From positions 558,001 to 622,000 of the forward strand of contig NZ_CP040814.1 in assembly GCF_019443965.1 (NCBI RefSeq): a stretch of 64,000 nt of DNA, written 5' to 3'. Below, piece by piece: positions 26,067 to 34,936 of the stretch. Numbering within the stretch: the stretch's first letter is position 1; each line of letters begins with the position of its first letter. A program made the translations under genes and the position numbers. The stretch is from Salinibacterium sp. M195 (GTDB lineage Bacteria > Actinomycetota > Actinomycetes > Actinomycetales > Microbacteriaceae). A model generated the notes under the pieces. It was given only the letters and a program-made list of their open reading frames with translations, had not been told where the DNA came from and ran no database searches.

Positions 26067-27095
26067 CTAGGAAACCGCGCTTGAACCCGCCCACAGGTTG
26101 ATGCCGGCATCTTTGGCGTGCTCATCGATCGCCGCCAACTCGGCTGGCTCAAATTCGAGGTTCTGAACCGCGGCAAGATTCTGTTCAAGCTGCGTCACGC
26201 TCGAGGCACCGATGAGGGCCGACGTGACGCGGTCGTTGCGCAGCGCCCACGAGATGGCAAGCTGTGCCAGCGATTGTCCGCGTCCGGAAGCGATGTCGTT
26301 GAGAGCCTTCACGCGACCGAGCGTTTCGTCGTTGAGCATTCCCGACTTGAGCGAGCCACCCTTGGCCGCGCGCGAGTCTGCGGGAACTTCACCGAGGTAG
26401 CGGTCGGTGAGAAGCCCTTGAGCCAGCGGCGAGAAAGCGATTATGCCCAAGCCGAGTTCGTCAACGGTGTCAAGCAACTCGTCTTCGACCCAACGATTGA
26501 ACATGGAGTACGAGGGCTGGTGGATGACCAGCGGCGTTCCGAGATTGTTCATGATGCGCACCGCTTCGCGCGTTCGCTCTGGCGAATAGCTTGAGATGCC
26601 CGCATAGAGTGCGCGGCCAGACGTCACCGCGGTGTGCAGAGCGCCCATCGTCTCCTCGAGCGGGGTGTCGGGGTCGGCGCGGTGGGAGTAGAAGATATCG
26701 ACGTAGTCGAGGCCAAGTCGGTTCAGGGATTGGTCGAGGCTCGCGAGCATGTACTTTCGCGATCCCATCTCGCCGTAGGGTCCAGGCCACATGTCGTAGC
26801 CGGCCTTGCTGGAGATGATCATTTCATCGCGGTACGGGAGGAAATCTTCGCGAAGGATGCGGCCGAAGTTCGACTCGGCAGAACCAGCAGGTGGGCCGTA
26901 GTTGTTGGCAAGATCGAAGTGCGTCACCCCAAGGTCGAAGGCCCGGCGAAGTATGGCGCGCTGGGTCTCGATCGGCTTGTCGTCCCCAAAGTTCTGCCAC
27001 AGTCCGAGCGACACCGCTGGCAGCTTGAGCCCGCTGCGACCTACTCGGCGGTACGGCATCAGTTCGTAGCGGGATTCATTAGCGACATAGACCAT
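26067..27095 (-). CDS. Aldo/keto reductase, YghZ / Kv-beta type
   Basis: A 342-residue NADPH-dependent oxidoreductase. D61 and Y66 (HFDLANNYGPPAGSAE), K97 (IISSKAGYDMWPGPYG) and the following H of YSHRADP form the catalytic tetrad. The GPYGEMGSRKYMLASLDQSL block matches the L-glyceraldehyde-3-phosphate reductase branch (YghZ/GprA), which detoxifies methylglyoxal and related aldehydes. It is a separate branch from the sugar dehydrogenase at 2602. Monocistronic. Confidence 0.9.
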   Translation of the reverse strand: MVYVANESRYELMPYRRVGRSGLKLPAVSLGLWQNFGDDKPIETQRAILRRAFDLGVTHFDLANNYGPPAGSAESNFGRILREDFLPYRDEMIISSKAGYDMWPGPYGEMGSRKYMLASLDQSLNRLGLDYVDIFYSHRADPDTPLEETMGALHTAVTSGRALYAGISSYSPERTREAVRIMNNLGTPLVIHQPSYSMFNRWVEDELLDTVDELGLGIIAFSPLAQGLLTDRYLGEVPADSRAAKGGSLKSGMLNDETLGRVKALNDIASGRGQSLAQLAISWALRNDRVTSALIGASSVTQLEQNLAAVQNLEFEPAELAAIDEHAKDAGINLWAGSSAVS

Positions 27096-27269
27096 CTGTT
27101 TATGCTGCCACAGCTTCCCTGAGCACTGCGCCGTATCGTCAATTCCTCATATTTTGTGGAGCTGGGGTCGTGTTGGGGATACTCTGAGCCAGAAAGTTGC
27201 GTGCAGGTGACGCCGCTGACAGTTGGGCAAAGTATTTGGCGTGCTGTGAGAACGGATGCGGTGCAGACA

Positions 27270-27815
27270 ATGATCAACAAACTGGCGACCACTGGGGTCG
27301 CGGCAGTTCTGGCGCTAACCGTCTCCACAACGGTGCCGGCATCGACCGGCCCGGTGCCGTTTGATGCGGACCAGGCCGCTTTCTGTACATCGGCAGCGCT
27401 CTACCCGCATGGCGCATTTGGAGCCCCTATCGATTACTCGGGCAACAAGACAATCGTGATCAGCGCTGTGGAGCTTATTGATCCGATAGGGATCGAGCTT
27501 CTGAGCGTGAGCGTTGTGCCCTATGACGACAATTCTGACCACTTAGGATTCTCTGCTTATCCGCCAACGGAACTGTTGGCTGCGGAGTGGCAGAACCGTG
27601 TGGAGGGTATCGGGTTCACCGCCGCTGGCCCGATCGACGCTGTGCTGATTTCCGAGATCCAGTACACGGGCGAGCGTGCCGTCGCGAGCATCGACGGGCT
27701 CATCATCCACTACACCGCTAACGGCGTGAAGTATGTCGGTCGCACCAGGGTGGCCATCGCCATGCATAAGGGCGAGGATGCGGACGAGTGCTTCGCGGTG
27801 CTGGCCGCTCGGTAA
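27270..27815 (+). CDS. Exported hypothetical protein
   Basis: About 181 residues with a signal peptide (MINKLATTGVAAVLALTVSTTVPAS). The start is uncertain: an in-frame GTG lies 9 nt upstream and a longer frame begins at 27156. The mature part has one Cys near its N-terminus (AAFCTSA) and one near its C-terminus (ADECFAVL), which may form a disulfide. No family is recognised. Its stop codon lies inside the promoter element of the TVP38 gene. Confidence 0.65.
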   Translation: MINKLATTGVAAVLALTVSTTVPASTGPVPFDADQAAFCTSAALYPHGAFGAPIDYSGNKTIVISAVELIDPIGIELLSVSVVPYDDNSDHLGFSAYPPTELLAAEWQNRVEGIGFTAAGPIDAVLISEIQYTGERAVASIDGLIIHYTANGVKYVGRTRVAIAMHKGEDADECFAVLAAR

Positions 27816-27853
27816 GCCACATCACACTGCGCGGGCTGTGGGAGACGTAGCAT
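27812..27853 (+). promoter_or_regulatory. GTAAGCCACATCACA element and -10 box, TVP38 promoter
   Basis: GTAAGCCACATCACA (27812-27826) is followed after 21 nt by TAGCAT (27848-27853), which ends 7 nt before the ATG at 27861. The same pair occurs at 33475-33517 and, less exactly, at 36440-36482. The ATCACA end is the complement of a TGTGAT half-site, which points to a Crp/Fnr-type activator. Confidence 0.6.
27848..27853 (+). promoter_or_regulatory. -10 box of the TVP38 gene
   Basis: TAGCAT, 7 nt before the ATG at 27861, part of the shared promoter module. Confidence 0.55.
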
Positions 27854-27860
27854 TGGCCCA

Positions 27861-28580
27861 ATGACAAAGACCCGCACCTCAACTCTGTGGCGCGCTGGCG
27901 TGCTTGTCATTATTCTCGTGACGATTGTGATTCTGGCGTTGACCGTGCAGATTCCGTCTGCCGACGAAATCCACGAGCTAACCCAGAGTGCAGGAAGTCT
28001 CGGGATCGCCATCTTTGTGATCGGCTATGCGCTGCTCACTCTGACTCCGGTTCCGAAGGGCGTGCTGAGCATTGCCGGCGGCGTGGCATGGGGAATGTGG
28101 GTCGGCACTCTTATCGTGCTGATCGCCGCCCTGATCGGTGCGGCTCTCTCGTTCTGGTTGGGCAGAATCCTGGGGCGGGATGCTGTCGAACATTTCACGG
28201 GTGGGCGGGTGCGCGCTGTCGACGACATGTTGAAGCGCCGCGGCCTGCTCTCCGTCATTTCGTTGCGGCTGATCCCCGTACTCCCCTTCACGCTCATCAA
28301 CTACGCAGCAGGACTCACCGCGGTGCGCATCCGGGATTACGCCCTCGGTACTGTCATCGGAATCATCCCGGGAACTCTCGCCTACGTCGCCGTTGGGGCG
28401 TACGGGGCAGAACTCGACAGCGGGCTCTACATCGCGCTTGGTGCACTCGGGGTGCTCACCATTGGCGGGGTGTTTGTTGCGCACCGCCTCCGCAAAGACG
28501 GGCACGACGACGATGCCACAAACGACGACCAAACCACGCCTGCTGCTGCTGCTGGGCAGATTGCGCCAGAGCAGCCCTAA
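27861..28580 (+). CDS. TVP38/TMEM64 (DedA-superfamily) membrane protein
   Basis: A 239-residue membrane protein of the SNARE-associated/VTT group. The first helix is VLVIILVTIVILALTVQIP; the VTT core has LLTLTPVPKGVLSIAGGVAWGMWVG, SFWLGRILGRDAVE and LRLIPVLPFTLINYAAGLTAVR. Such proteins are thought to move lipids between membrane leaflets. The last 30 residues are Asp/Thr/Ala-rich and polar. It is a close paralogue of the N-terminal half of the fusion protein at 33525. Its promoter is leaderless with a Crp-like element. Confidence 0.9.
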   Translation: MTKTRTSTLWRAGVLVIILVTIVILALTVQIPSADEIHELTQSAGSLGIAIFVIGYALLTLTPVPKGVLSIAGGVAWGMWVGTLIVLIAALIGAALSFWLGRILGRDAVEHFTGGRVRAVDDMLKRRGLLSVISLRLIPVLPFTLINYAAGLTAVRIRDYALGTVIGIIPGTLAYVAVGAYGAELDSGLYIALGALGVLTIGGVFVAHRLRKDGHDDDATNDDQTTPAAAAGQIAPEQP

Positions 28581-28658
28581 CCGTGATGGATGCGCGGCGT
28601 CGCGCTCAGCCACTGTGTCCCACACCCAGCCACGGCCCTACGCTCGACCATCCTCCCG

Positions 28659-29780
28659 CTAAGCAGGCACCGTCCACAGCGCTTCGCACGGCAGGCTGAC
28701 GGTCACGGGATCGCCGATCGAGAGTAGATTTCCGGGTGCTGCCTCGGTGTGAACATCCGCAGCTCCGACCCGCACGAGCAGTTCGCGGCGCGGCCCACGC
28801 TGAACGGCAGCCGTGACGACGCCGTGCAATTCGCGCGGGCCTAACCGCTGGCAGGCCGCAGCATCAGCATGACGAATGGCAAGCGCCGAAGCATCCGCTC
28901 GGCTATCAGGAAGGCGCAACGTGGCGGTCACCGCCTCGTGCCGGAAGACAAGCGTTGCCGGGCCCGAAGTGAAGGGGGCGTCGACGGCGACAGCGCCAAT
29001 CGCAGAACGGTGCACGCCATCCTCCAGCACACCAGCAAACGCGTTCTTGCCGCCAAGCAACCGAGCGACTGCCAGCGATGCAGGCTGGTGAAATACATGA
29101 TCAACCGTGTCGTGCTGTAGCAACTGACCGTTCTCGAGCACGACGATCCGTTCGGCCATCGCGCTCGCCTCGTCGCGGTCGTGGGTCACGAAAAGAATGG
29201 TCGGATTCACCGCCGCACGAATGTCGCCAATCATCGCGTGCATCTCATCTTTGAGTCCGGAATCGAGCGCACTAAATGGTTCGTCGAGCAACAACACAGA
29301 CGGTTTCGCAGCGAGTGCGCGCGCAACAGCGACCCGCTGCTGCTGACCGCCCGAGAGCGCATGTGGTGAGCGGGAAGCGAAGTCCGCCATATGCACCATG
29401 TCGAGATGTTCGCGGGCGCGTTCGCGAGCCTGAGCGCGGCTCAGGCCCGCAGCGCGATCGGCGAACGCGACATTGTCGAGCACCGTCAAATGGGGAAACA
29501 GCAGCGGGCGCTGGAACACCATCGAAATGCCGCGCTGTTCAGGAAGAAGGGCAGTGACATCCCGACCGTTGAGGCGCACACGCCCACCATTGGCATCTTC
29601 AAGGCCGGCAATGATTCGCAGAATTGTGCTCTTGCCCGAGCCGCTCGGCCCGACAATGGCGGTGCTCGATCCGGGCAGAATGTCGAGGTTCACGCCCTGC
29701 AACGCGGCGGGCGCAGTGGCCGAGTAGCTCTTCGTGACGGCTGTGAGAGTTATCGCAGAGGTCATCAATTCAGCGGTCAT
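28659..29780 (-). CDS. ABC transporter ATP-binding protein with TOBE domain
   Basis: A 373-residue ATPase. Walker A is GPSGSGKST (about 44-52), the Q-loop is VFQRPLLFP, the signature is LSGGQQQR and Walker B is VLLLDEPFSALD. A C-terminal TOBE-like domain of about 130 residues fits the spermidine/iron/thiamine (CUT1-like) transporter group. I took the ATG at 29780, which overlaps the permease stop (ATGA) and follows GGGAGA; a longer in-frame extension runs back into the permease gene. It is the last gene of a four-gene operon. Confidence 0.92.
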   Translation of the reverse strand: MTAELMTSAITLTAVTKSYSATAPAALQGVNLDILPGSSTAIVGPSGSGKSTILRIIAGLEDANGGRVRLNGRDVTALLPEQRGISMVFQRPLLFPHLTVLDNVAFADRAAGLSRAQARERAREHLDMVHMADFASRSPHALSGGQQQRVAVARALAAKPSVLLLDEPFSALDSGLKDEMHAMIGDIRAAVNPTILFVTHDRDEASAMAERIVVLENGQLLQHDTVDHVFHQPASLAVARLLGGKNAFAGVLEDGVHRSAIGAVAVDAPFTSGPATLVFRHEAVTATLRLPDSRADASALAIRHADAAACQRLGPRELHGVVTAAVQRGPRRELLVRVGAADVHTEAAPGNLLSIGDPVTVSLPCEALWTVPA

Positions 29781-30664
29781 CGTTGTCTCCCGGGGTCGAG
29801 ATTGCGGCTGCGAGCGATGAGACCAAGCAGGATCAGCGGCGGAATCACCGCAGACAGTGACAGCACTGCCACGCTCGATTCGTTGCCAACTCCGGATGCA
29901 CTCGACGCGATGATCAGCGGCAGTGTCACCAGCTGACCGCCTCCCACCACCAGGGTGATGAGGTAATCGCTCCAGCCAACCACGAAGGCGAGGAAGGCGG
30001 AGCGTGCCAGCGCCGGAGCGATCAACGGCAGATGGATGCGCCACAGCGTCAGGCGTGAGGTCGCACCGAGCGTGCGGGCGGCCTCGTCGAACCCGTCATC
30101 GTAGGCAGCGTATGCGGCACGCATCGAGAAGGTCGTGTACGGGATCGCGACGGCCACAAGCACGAGAACCACGCCGACAGCGGGAGGAACCCACGCCCGC
30201 AATAGCAGCACGTTGAGACCGAGCACCGCAGCAAAGGGTGGCAACATCACGGGCGAGAACAGCAGAACGGTGATCGACTTGCCGAAGCGCACGTGACCGC
30301 GAGAAAGGGCCCGGGCGGCCATCGCGCCGAGAGGGGTCGCGATTGCGGCGACCACGAGTGAGAGCACGAGCGAGTGGATGAAGGCGCGCCCGCCGCCGTT
30401 GGCGATCGCGGCGGTGAGGCCGTCGGTGCCGGTTTCCATCGGAAACGCTGCGGGGTGCATCCACTGGTCGGCAAACGACCACAGCGCGAGCGGCACAAAG
30501 GGGAGCGCGAACCACAGTGCGATCAGCGCGGTCGACAGGATGCGCAGGGTGCGGGCGGCGCCGCGAGACTGGGTCAGGGGGCGACCGTGATCTCCGGGCA
30601 TCCGCCGCTGCTGCTGGTTTGCGCGCGCCTTATCAAGGGTGACGCTCGTGGTGGTGACAGTCAT
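29777..30664 (-). CDS. ABC transporter permease (second)
   Basis: A 295-residue permease with six membrane segments; the EAA-type loop is DEAARTLGATSRLTLWRIHLPLIAP. The ATG at 30664 overlaps the upstream permease stop as ATGA; a GTG two codons earlier is possible. With the permease at 30661-31521 it should form the channel of the YnjB-type importer. In the E. coli system the two halves are one fused protein (YnjC), here they are separate. Confidence 0.9.
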   Translation of the reverse strand: MTVTTTSVTLDKARANQQQRRMPGDHGRPLTQSRGAARTLRILSTALIALWFALPFVPLALWSFADQWMHPAAFPMETGTDGLTAAIANGGGRAFIHSLVLSLVVAAIATPLGAMAARALSRGHVRFGKSITVLLFSPVMLPPFAAVLGLNVLLLRAWVPPAVGVVLVLVAVAIPYTTFSMRAAYAAYDDGFDEAARTLGATSRLTLWRIHLPLIAPALARSAFLAFVVGWSDYLITLVVGGGQLVTLPLIIASSASGVGNESSVAVLSLSAVIPPLILLGLIARSRNLDPGRQR

Positions 30665-31521
30665 TTCCACGCTCGCATCCGACGGAGCCCGAGCATGGCT
30701 AGAACCACAACGGCCGCAGTGAGAAGCAAAGTAATGACGGCGACAGCGGCCGCTTCGGGCCGGGCGGTAAGGCTTGCCGAGTTGAAGAGGCGAAGCGCCA
30801 TCACTGAAAGTGGTTCAGGGTAGGTCTTGCCAAGCAACCACGCGACCTCGTACGAACCGAGGGTGTACGCGAACGCGATCGTGGATGCCACGAGCAGGGA
30901 CGGTGCAGCCAACGGCAACAGAACGAACCGCAATCGCGCACTGCGCCGCGCGCCGAGAACTGCGGCGGTTTCGTCAAATGAGGTGATTCGAGTCGCCAGG
31001 GTGCCAACGACGATAAGGGCGATGAAGGCGGATTCTTTCCACGCGTATTCGGCGATCACGGCAAACCAGGTGGGGCCGGCCACGAGCGCGGGCCACGACT
31101 CTGGGGGGATGCCGAGAATGCGGGCGAGCACCCCGGCGTCGGAGAGAAGCAGGCCAACGCTCGCGGCCCCGACGAGGTGCGGCACGGTGACGGCGGCAGC
31201 GCTCAGTGCTCCAACGATGCGGCCGCCCCAGTTTCCGGAAATGATCAGCACAGCAGTGAATAAGCCGACTACCGCGGCGATCGCGGTAGAGATGACGGCG
31301 ATCCCGAGCGAGAGGAGTGCCGAGCCGAGGAGATCCTCGGTGCTGGCGAAGGCGTCAACGCTCAGCGCGGGTGTGCCCACAAGTGGCATGAGTCCCAGAC
31401 TCTGCACGACCGTGGTGCCGATGCCGCCGATCACTACAATCGCGACGGGGATGACGGCGGGCAGTACCAGAAGAGTGGCGCGCAGCCCTCGGCGTCGCGG
31501 CCGATTCAGCACCGCGGTCAT
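30661..31521 (-). CDS. ABC transporter permease (first)
   Basis: A 286-residue membrane protein with six hydrophobic segments and the EAA-type loop FDETAAVLGARRSARLRFVLLPLAAP. The start overlaps the binding-protein stop by one base (TGATG), and the stop overlaps the next permease (ATGA), so the operon is fully coupled. Substrate is unknown. Confidence 0.9.
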   Translation of the reverse strand: MTAVLNRPRRRGLRATLLVLPAVIPVAIVVIGGIGTTVVQSLGLMPLVGTPALSVDAFASTEDLLGSALLSLGIAVISTAIAAVVGLFTAVLIISGNWGGRIVGALSAAAVTVPHLVGAASVGLLLSDAGVLARILGIPPESWPALVAGPTWFAVIAEYAWKESAFIALIVVGTLATRITSFDETAAVLGARRSARLRFVLLPLAAPSLLVASTIAFAYTLGSYEVAWLLGKTYPEPLSVMALRLFNSASLTARPEAAAVAVITLLLTAAVVVLAMLGLRRMRAWK

Positions 31522-32798
31522 CAGCGGGCGGCAATCCGGGTTCGCCAGCCGTCGTCAAGCGCGGGAACCCATTCGGCCGAAAGTTCCGGGTTGGCGTTGC
31601 GTGACAGCACGTCGAAGCTCGGCACGACGGGCGACTGCGGGAGGTCATCAAAGAGGGCGCGGTCGGTGGCGGAGAGAGCATCCAGATCCAACACCGTGAA
31701 CTGGCCCCACACAGCAGGGTCAGCCTTTGCGACCTGCTGCTCAACCGACAGGGCTTCGTTCGCGACGATCATGGCACCGGCGATGTTGCCGGAATTGCTT
31801 GGGATGCCGAAGAAGCTGGCGTTGCCGAGCGTTCCGTCTTCGACGGTCAGCACCCGTGTCGTTTCAGGCAGGGTGCCGTTCTCGACAAGGGCCGTGAGTG
31901 TCGCAGGGCCGTAGGTCATCATCATGTCGATCTCGCCGTCGGCAAACAGCTTCGTCAGTTGTTCGGATGTCGCCGGATACGTGCTGCCTTCGCGCCACAG
32001 TGAGGGGGCGAGTGTCTCGAGGCGGTCGAAGAGGGCAGGCGACAGTTCGTCGAAGGCCTCATCGCTGTACATCGAGGGAACGCTCTCGTCGCCGCCATTC
32101 ACGCTGTACAACACCTCGCGCAAGAAAGCGGAGCCGGTGAAATCGGGGGCTGCCGGGTAGGTGAAGCGACCGGGGTTGGCTTCGGCCCAGTCGAGGATGC
32201 CCTCAACCGTGGTTGGTGGGTTCGGCACCGTGGCCGAGTTGTAGACGAAGGAGAATTGCGCTTTGTGCCACGGAGCTTCGCAGCCCTCGACGGGAGTTCC
32301 GAAGTCTTCGGTGAGCAGCGGGTCGCTGTCGGAGACAAAGTTCATGTTGGGGAGGAGCCCGGTCCAGTCGCAGAACCACGCATCCGCCTGCTTGCCGGTG
32401 CGGAAGTTGTCGCCATTGATCCACACCAAGTCGACTGCGCCATCCGTGTTGCGGCCGGCCTGCAGCTCGGTGAAGACCCGGTTCAGGGCATCCTTCGTGT
32501 CGGCAATCGGTACTCGTTCGAGCGTGACGCCCTGCGCCGCCGCGGCCGGAGCCAGCACGTCATCGACGTAAGCATTGCCCTGATCGTCGCCGCCCCACAT
32601 CCACAGCTTCACGGTCTGGCCGTCAGCAGCGACCTGCACGTCAGACCAGTCGAAGAACTCAGGACCGCGTGGGTTGTTCGTCGGTGCTGAGCACGCGCTA
32701 AGGGCCAACGCGGTCAGTGCGGCAGTAGCCAGCGCGGGGAGGATGCGGTGCCGTGCGGTCGTGGAGGGCTGGCGGCGTAACGGATTGCGAATCGGCAC
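31521..32798 (-). CDS. YnjB-type ABC substrate-binding lipoprotein
   Basis: A 425-residue lipoprotein with lipobox LSAC (lipidated Cys at about 36). The mature part contains VKLWMWGGDDQGNAYVDDVLAP and LVWINGDNFRTGKQADAWFCDW, which match the YnjB family of uncharacterised binding proteins. I chose the GTG at 32798 because AAGGAG lies 7 nt before it; the frame stays open to 32843. It heads the minus-strand operon with two permeases and an ATPase. The ligand of YnjB-type proteins is not firmly known; thiamine-like or metal ligands have been suggested by analogy only. Confidence 0.87.
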   Translation of the reverse strand: MPIRNPLRRQPSTTARHRILPALATAALTALALSACSAPTNNPRGPEFFDWSDVQVAADGQTVKLWMWGGDDQGNAYVDDVLAPAAAAQGVTLERVPIADTKDALNRVFTELQAGRNTDGAVDLVWINGDNFRTGKQADAWFCDWTGLLPNMNFVSDSDPLLTEDFGTPVEGCEAPWHKAQFSFVYNSATVPNPPTTVEGILDWAEANPGRFTYPAAPDFTGSAFLREVLYSVNGGDESVPSMYSDEAFDELSPALFDRLETLAPSLWREGSTYPATSEQLTKLFADGEIDMMMTYGPATLTALVENGTLPETTRVLTVEDGTLGNASFFGIPSNSGNIAGAMIVANEALSVEQQVAKADPAVWGQFTVLDLDALSATDRALFDDLPQSPVVPSFDVLSRNANPELSAEWVPALDDGWRTRIAAR

Positions 32799-32863
32799 GC
32801 ACGTGCTCCTTGATGATCGACGGAAGGTTGAGGCGCCACACACCCAGTGCGGCGAGCTCTAAG

Positions 32864-32933
32864 ACTAAGTGCGAACGACTTCGTCGCTCAGTAAGCCACA
32901 TCACATACGCAGCGCAGACCTTCGACAGAGCAT
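32864..32933 (+). repeat. Degenerate second copy of the TVP38-fusion promoter
   Basis: This 70-bp stretch aligns without gaps to 33448-33517 with 54 of 70 bases identical, including the whole GTAAGCCACATCACA element (32891-32905). The -10 box is damaged (GAGCAT for TAGCAT) and no gene follows in the right direction. It looks like a promoter relic from a local duplication. Confidence 0.65.
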
Positions 32934-32944
32934 CCGATGGCGGC

Positions 32945-33403
32945 TTACGTCGATGGCGAACTGCCGAGTAGCGAGATCACGTGAGGTGTCGCGTCTCCGG
33001 CCCCGACGAGGTATTTGCGCCCGTCGACGAGCTCAAATCCCACGACCTGTGCCTCTCCGGCGCTCAGGAGCAGACCGTTTTTCCGTGCGCTTCCCTTGAC
33101 TCCCCAGCCACCGAACTCCTCGAAAGGCCGCACCTTGTCCGCGTAAACCCGCGCGATGCTGTCGCGGGAGAGGCGCTTGCGGTAGAACGGGAAAAAGCCG
33201 ATCACGATGGCATCGTCATTGGCCTTGATGCTTACCCCGCAGCCGAAGATGATGACGAAGAGGAGAGTTAACGCTGCTGCGAGGATGAGCCACGTGACGA
33301 CGCTGTCAGCGGTGAATACGCCAACGAGAAGGAGTAGGGCTGGGCTGACTAGCAGAGTCCCGCGGAGGGCTCTGTTGAGGGGTTTGCGCAACAGCCTTTT
33401 CAT
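32945..33403 (-). CDS. Membrane protein with a PH-like C-terminal domain
   Basis: A 152-residue protein: a basic N-terminus, two hydrophobic helices (about 17-34 and 36-54) and a C-terminal beta-rich domain (VSIKANDDAIVIGFFPFYRKRLSRDSIARV and GWGVKGSARKNGLLL) that resembles bacterial PH-like domains. Function is unknown. It lies between the promoter relic at 32864-32933 and the real promoter at 33448-33517, in the opposite direction, as if inserted or left between two duplicates. Confidence 0.65.
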   Translation of the reverse strand: MKRLLRKPLNRALRGTLLVSPALLLLVGVFTADSVVTWLILAAALTLLFVIIFGCGVSIKANDDAIVIGFFPFYRKRLSRDSIARVYADKVRPFEEFGGWGVKGSARKNGLLLSAGEAQVVGFELVDGRKYLVGAGDATPHVISLLGSSPST

Positions 33404-33447
33404 GTTGAGACCACTTTCTCGTGCAGGCCCAGTTCAGCACTTGGAAT

Positions 33448-33517
33448 ACTAAGCGCGACCAACTTCTCCCTTCAGTAAGCCACATCACAGACGGACTTCA
33501 TAGCTCCGACATAGCAT
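33448..33517 (+). promoter_or_regulatory. Promoter of the TVP38-phosphatidyltransferase fusion
   Basis: Holds GTAAGCCACATCACA (33475-33489), 22 nt, then TAGCAT (33512-33517), which ends 7 nt before the ATG at 33525. It shares the layout of the promoters before 27861 and 36489. Confidence 0.6.
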
Positions 33518-33524
33518 TGGCGGA

Positions 33525-34889
33525 ATGAACAAGAAACGCGCCACAGCGCTCTGGAAAGCGGGCGCGTTCGTCGTCTTTCTCGTGGCAATCGTTATTGTGG
33601 CGTTCACGGTCGACATCCCCAGCGTTGAAGAAATCCAAGGGTGGGCCGAAGGCGCGGGACTGCTTGGTGCTGTGATCTTCATCGTTGCCTACGCCGTGCT
33701 CACCCTCACGCCAGCGCCGAAAGCCGTGATCAGTATCGCGGCTGGCCTCGCGTGGGGATTGTGGATCGGCACCCTGCTGGTGCTCATAGGCGCCGTTATC
33801 GGGGCAGCCCTCTCCTTCTGGATTGGCCGCCTGCTCGGGCGCGACGCTGTTGAGCAATACACGGGTGGCCGCGTGCGCGCCGTCGACGAGATGCTGCAGA
33901 AGCGGGGGCTACTCTCGGTGATCGCGCTGCGTCTTATCCCGCTCATCCCTTTCACCGTCATCAACTACGCGGCCGGTCTCACTGCGGTGCGCGTTCGCGA
34001 CTACATGATCGGCACCGCCGTCGGCATCATCCCCGGCACGATGGCCTTCGTTGCCGTCGGCGCCTATGGGGCTGAGCTCAACAGCGGATTCTTTATTGCC
34101 CTCGGAGCGCTCGGCGTGCTCACGATCGGGGGTGGCATCGTTGCTGGCCGACTGCGCAAGAAAGATGCCGCGGCCGCCGTAACCGACAACGTCGCCGTGG
34201 AGAAAAAACTAGCGATGCTGGATGTCCAGCTGCGTCGAGCGGTCAGCAAGCCACTCAACGCGATGGCTTCCGCGCTCGACGTGCCCTGGATCACCCCTGA
34301 CCGTCTCACCATCGCCGGACTCGTCCTCGGGTTAGGCAGTGCGGCGCTCGCCGCAACGCAGCTCTGGGCTTTGGCTCTGGTGGCGTGGTTGCTCTCGCGG
34401 GTGCTCGACGGTCTTGACGGAACGCTGGCTCGCCGCCGGCTCGCTGCGGCATCCGCCCCTCGTGCCGCTGCGGCTAACGACGCGGCCAGGAGCCAACCGC
34501 AGACGAGCGAAGCGGGCGGCTTTCTCGACATCACCGCCGACTTTGTGGTCTACGGCGCCACCGTTGTGGGACTCGCCATCGGCGCGACGACGGCCTTCGA
34601 TGCTCCGTGGTGGCCGTTCCTGCTGGTTTTGTTTGCCTATTACATCAACGGGGCCGCGTTCTTGGCGTTCTCTTCGATTGCCGAGCGCACCGGACGCACT
34701 CTCTCGGACGGTGACAATCGCTCGCTGTTCTTCCTCGGGCGCATTGCCGAGGGCGGCGAGACCGTCTTCGTGCACACCCTCTGGCTTGCGCTACCGTTTT
34801 TCGCGTGGCAGATCGCGATCGGGTGGAGCCTCGTTGTTGTGGTCAGCGCTGCCCAGCGCATGATCGTCGGCTACCGCTTGCTGCGTTAG
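33525..34889 (+). CDS. TVP38 domain fused to CDP-alcohol phosphatidyltransferase
   Basis: A 454-residue membrane protein with two modules. Residues 1-215 are a VTT/TVP38 domain very close to the protein at 27861 (SFWIGRLLGRDAVE, LRLIPLIPFTVINYAAGLTAVR). Residues about 240-454 form a CDP-alcohol phosphatidyltransferase with DGLDGTLAR and GGFLDITAD, the two halves of the family motif. The spacer between AR and the Gly is about 28 residues, Ala-rich, instead of the usual 8. The enzyme half should transfer a phospho-alcohol from a CDP-lipid; the VTT half may move lipid across the membrane. Confidence 0.9.
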   Translation: MNKKRATALWKAGAFVVFLVAIVIVAFTVDIPSVEEIQGWAEGAGLLGAVIFIVAYAVLTLTPAPKAVISIAAGLAWGLWIGTLLVLIGAVIGAALSFWIGRLLGRDAVEQYTGGRVRAVDEMLQKRGLLSVIALRLIPLIPFTVINYAAGLTAVRVRDYMIGTAVGIIPGTMAFVAVGAYGAELNSGFFIALGALGVLTIGGGIVAGRLRKKDAAAAVTDNVAVEKKLAMLDVQLRRAVSKPLNAMASALDVPWITPDRLTIAGLVLGLGSAALAATQLWALALVAWLLSRVLDGLDGTLARRRLAAASAPRAAAANDAARSQPQTSEAGGFLDITADFVVYGATVVGLAIGATTAFDAPWWPFLLVLFAYYINGAAFLAFSSIAERTGRTLSDGDNRSLFFLGRIAEGGETVFVHTLWLALPFFAWQIAIGWSLVVVVSAAQRMIVGYRLLR

Positions 34890-34936
34890 CGCGACCGCGC
34901 TGGGCGCGACGGCCCTAGTCGCGGGGAGTGCCAGCG

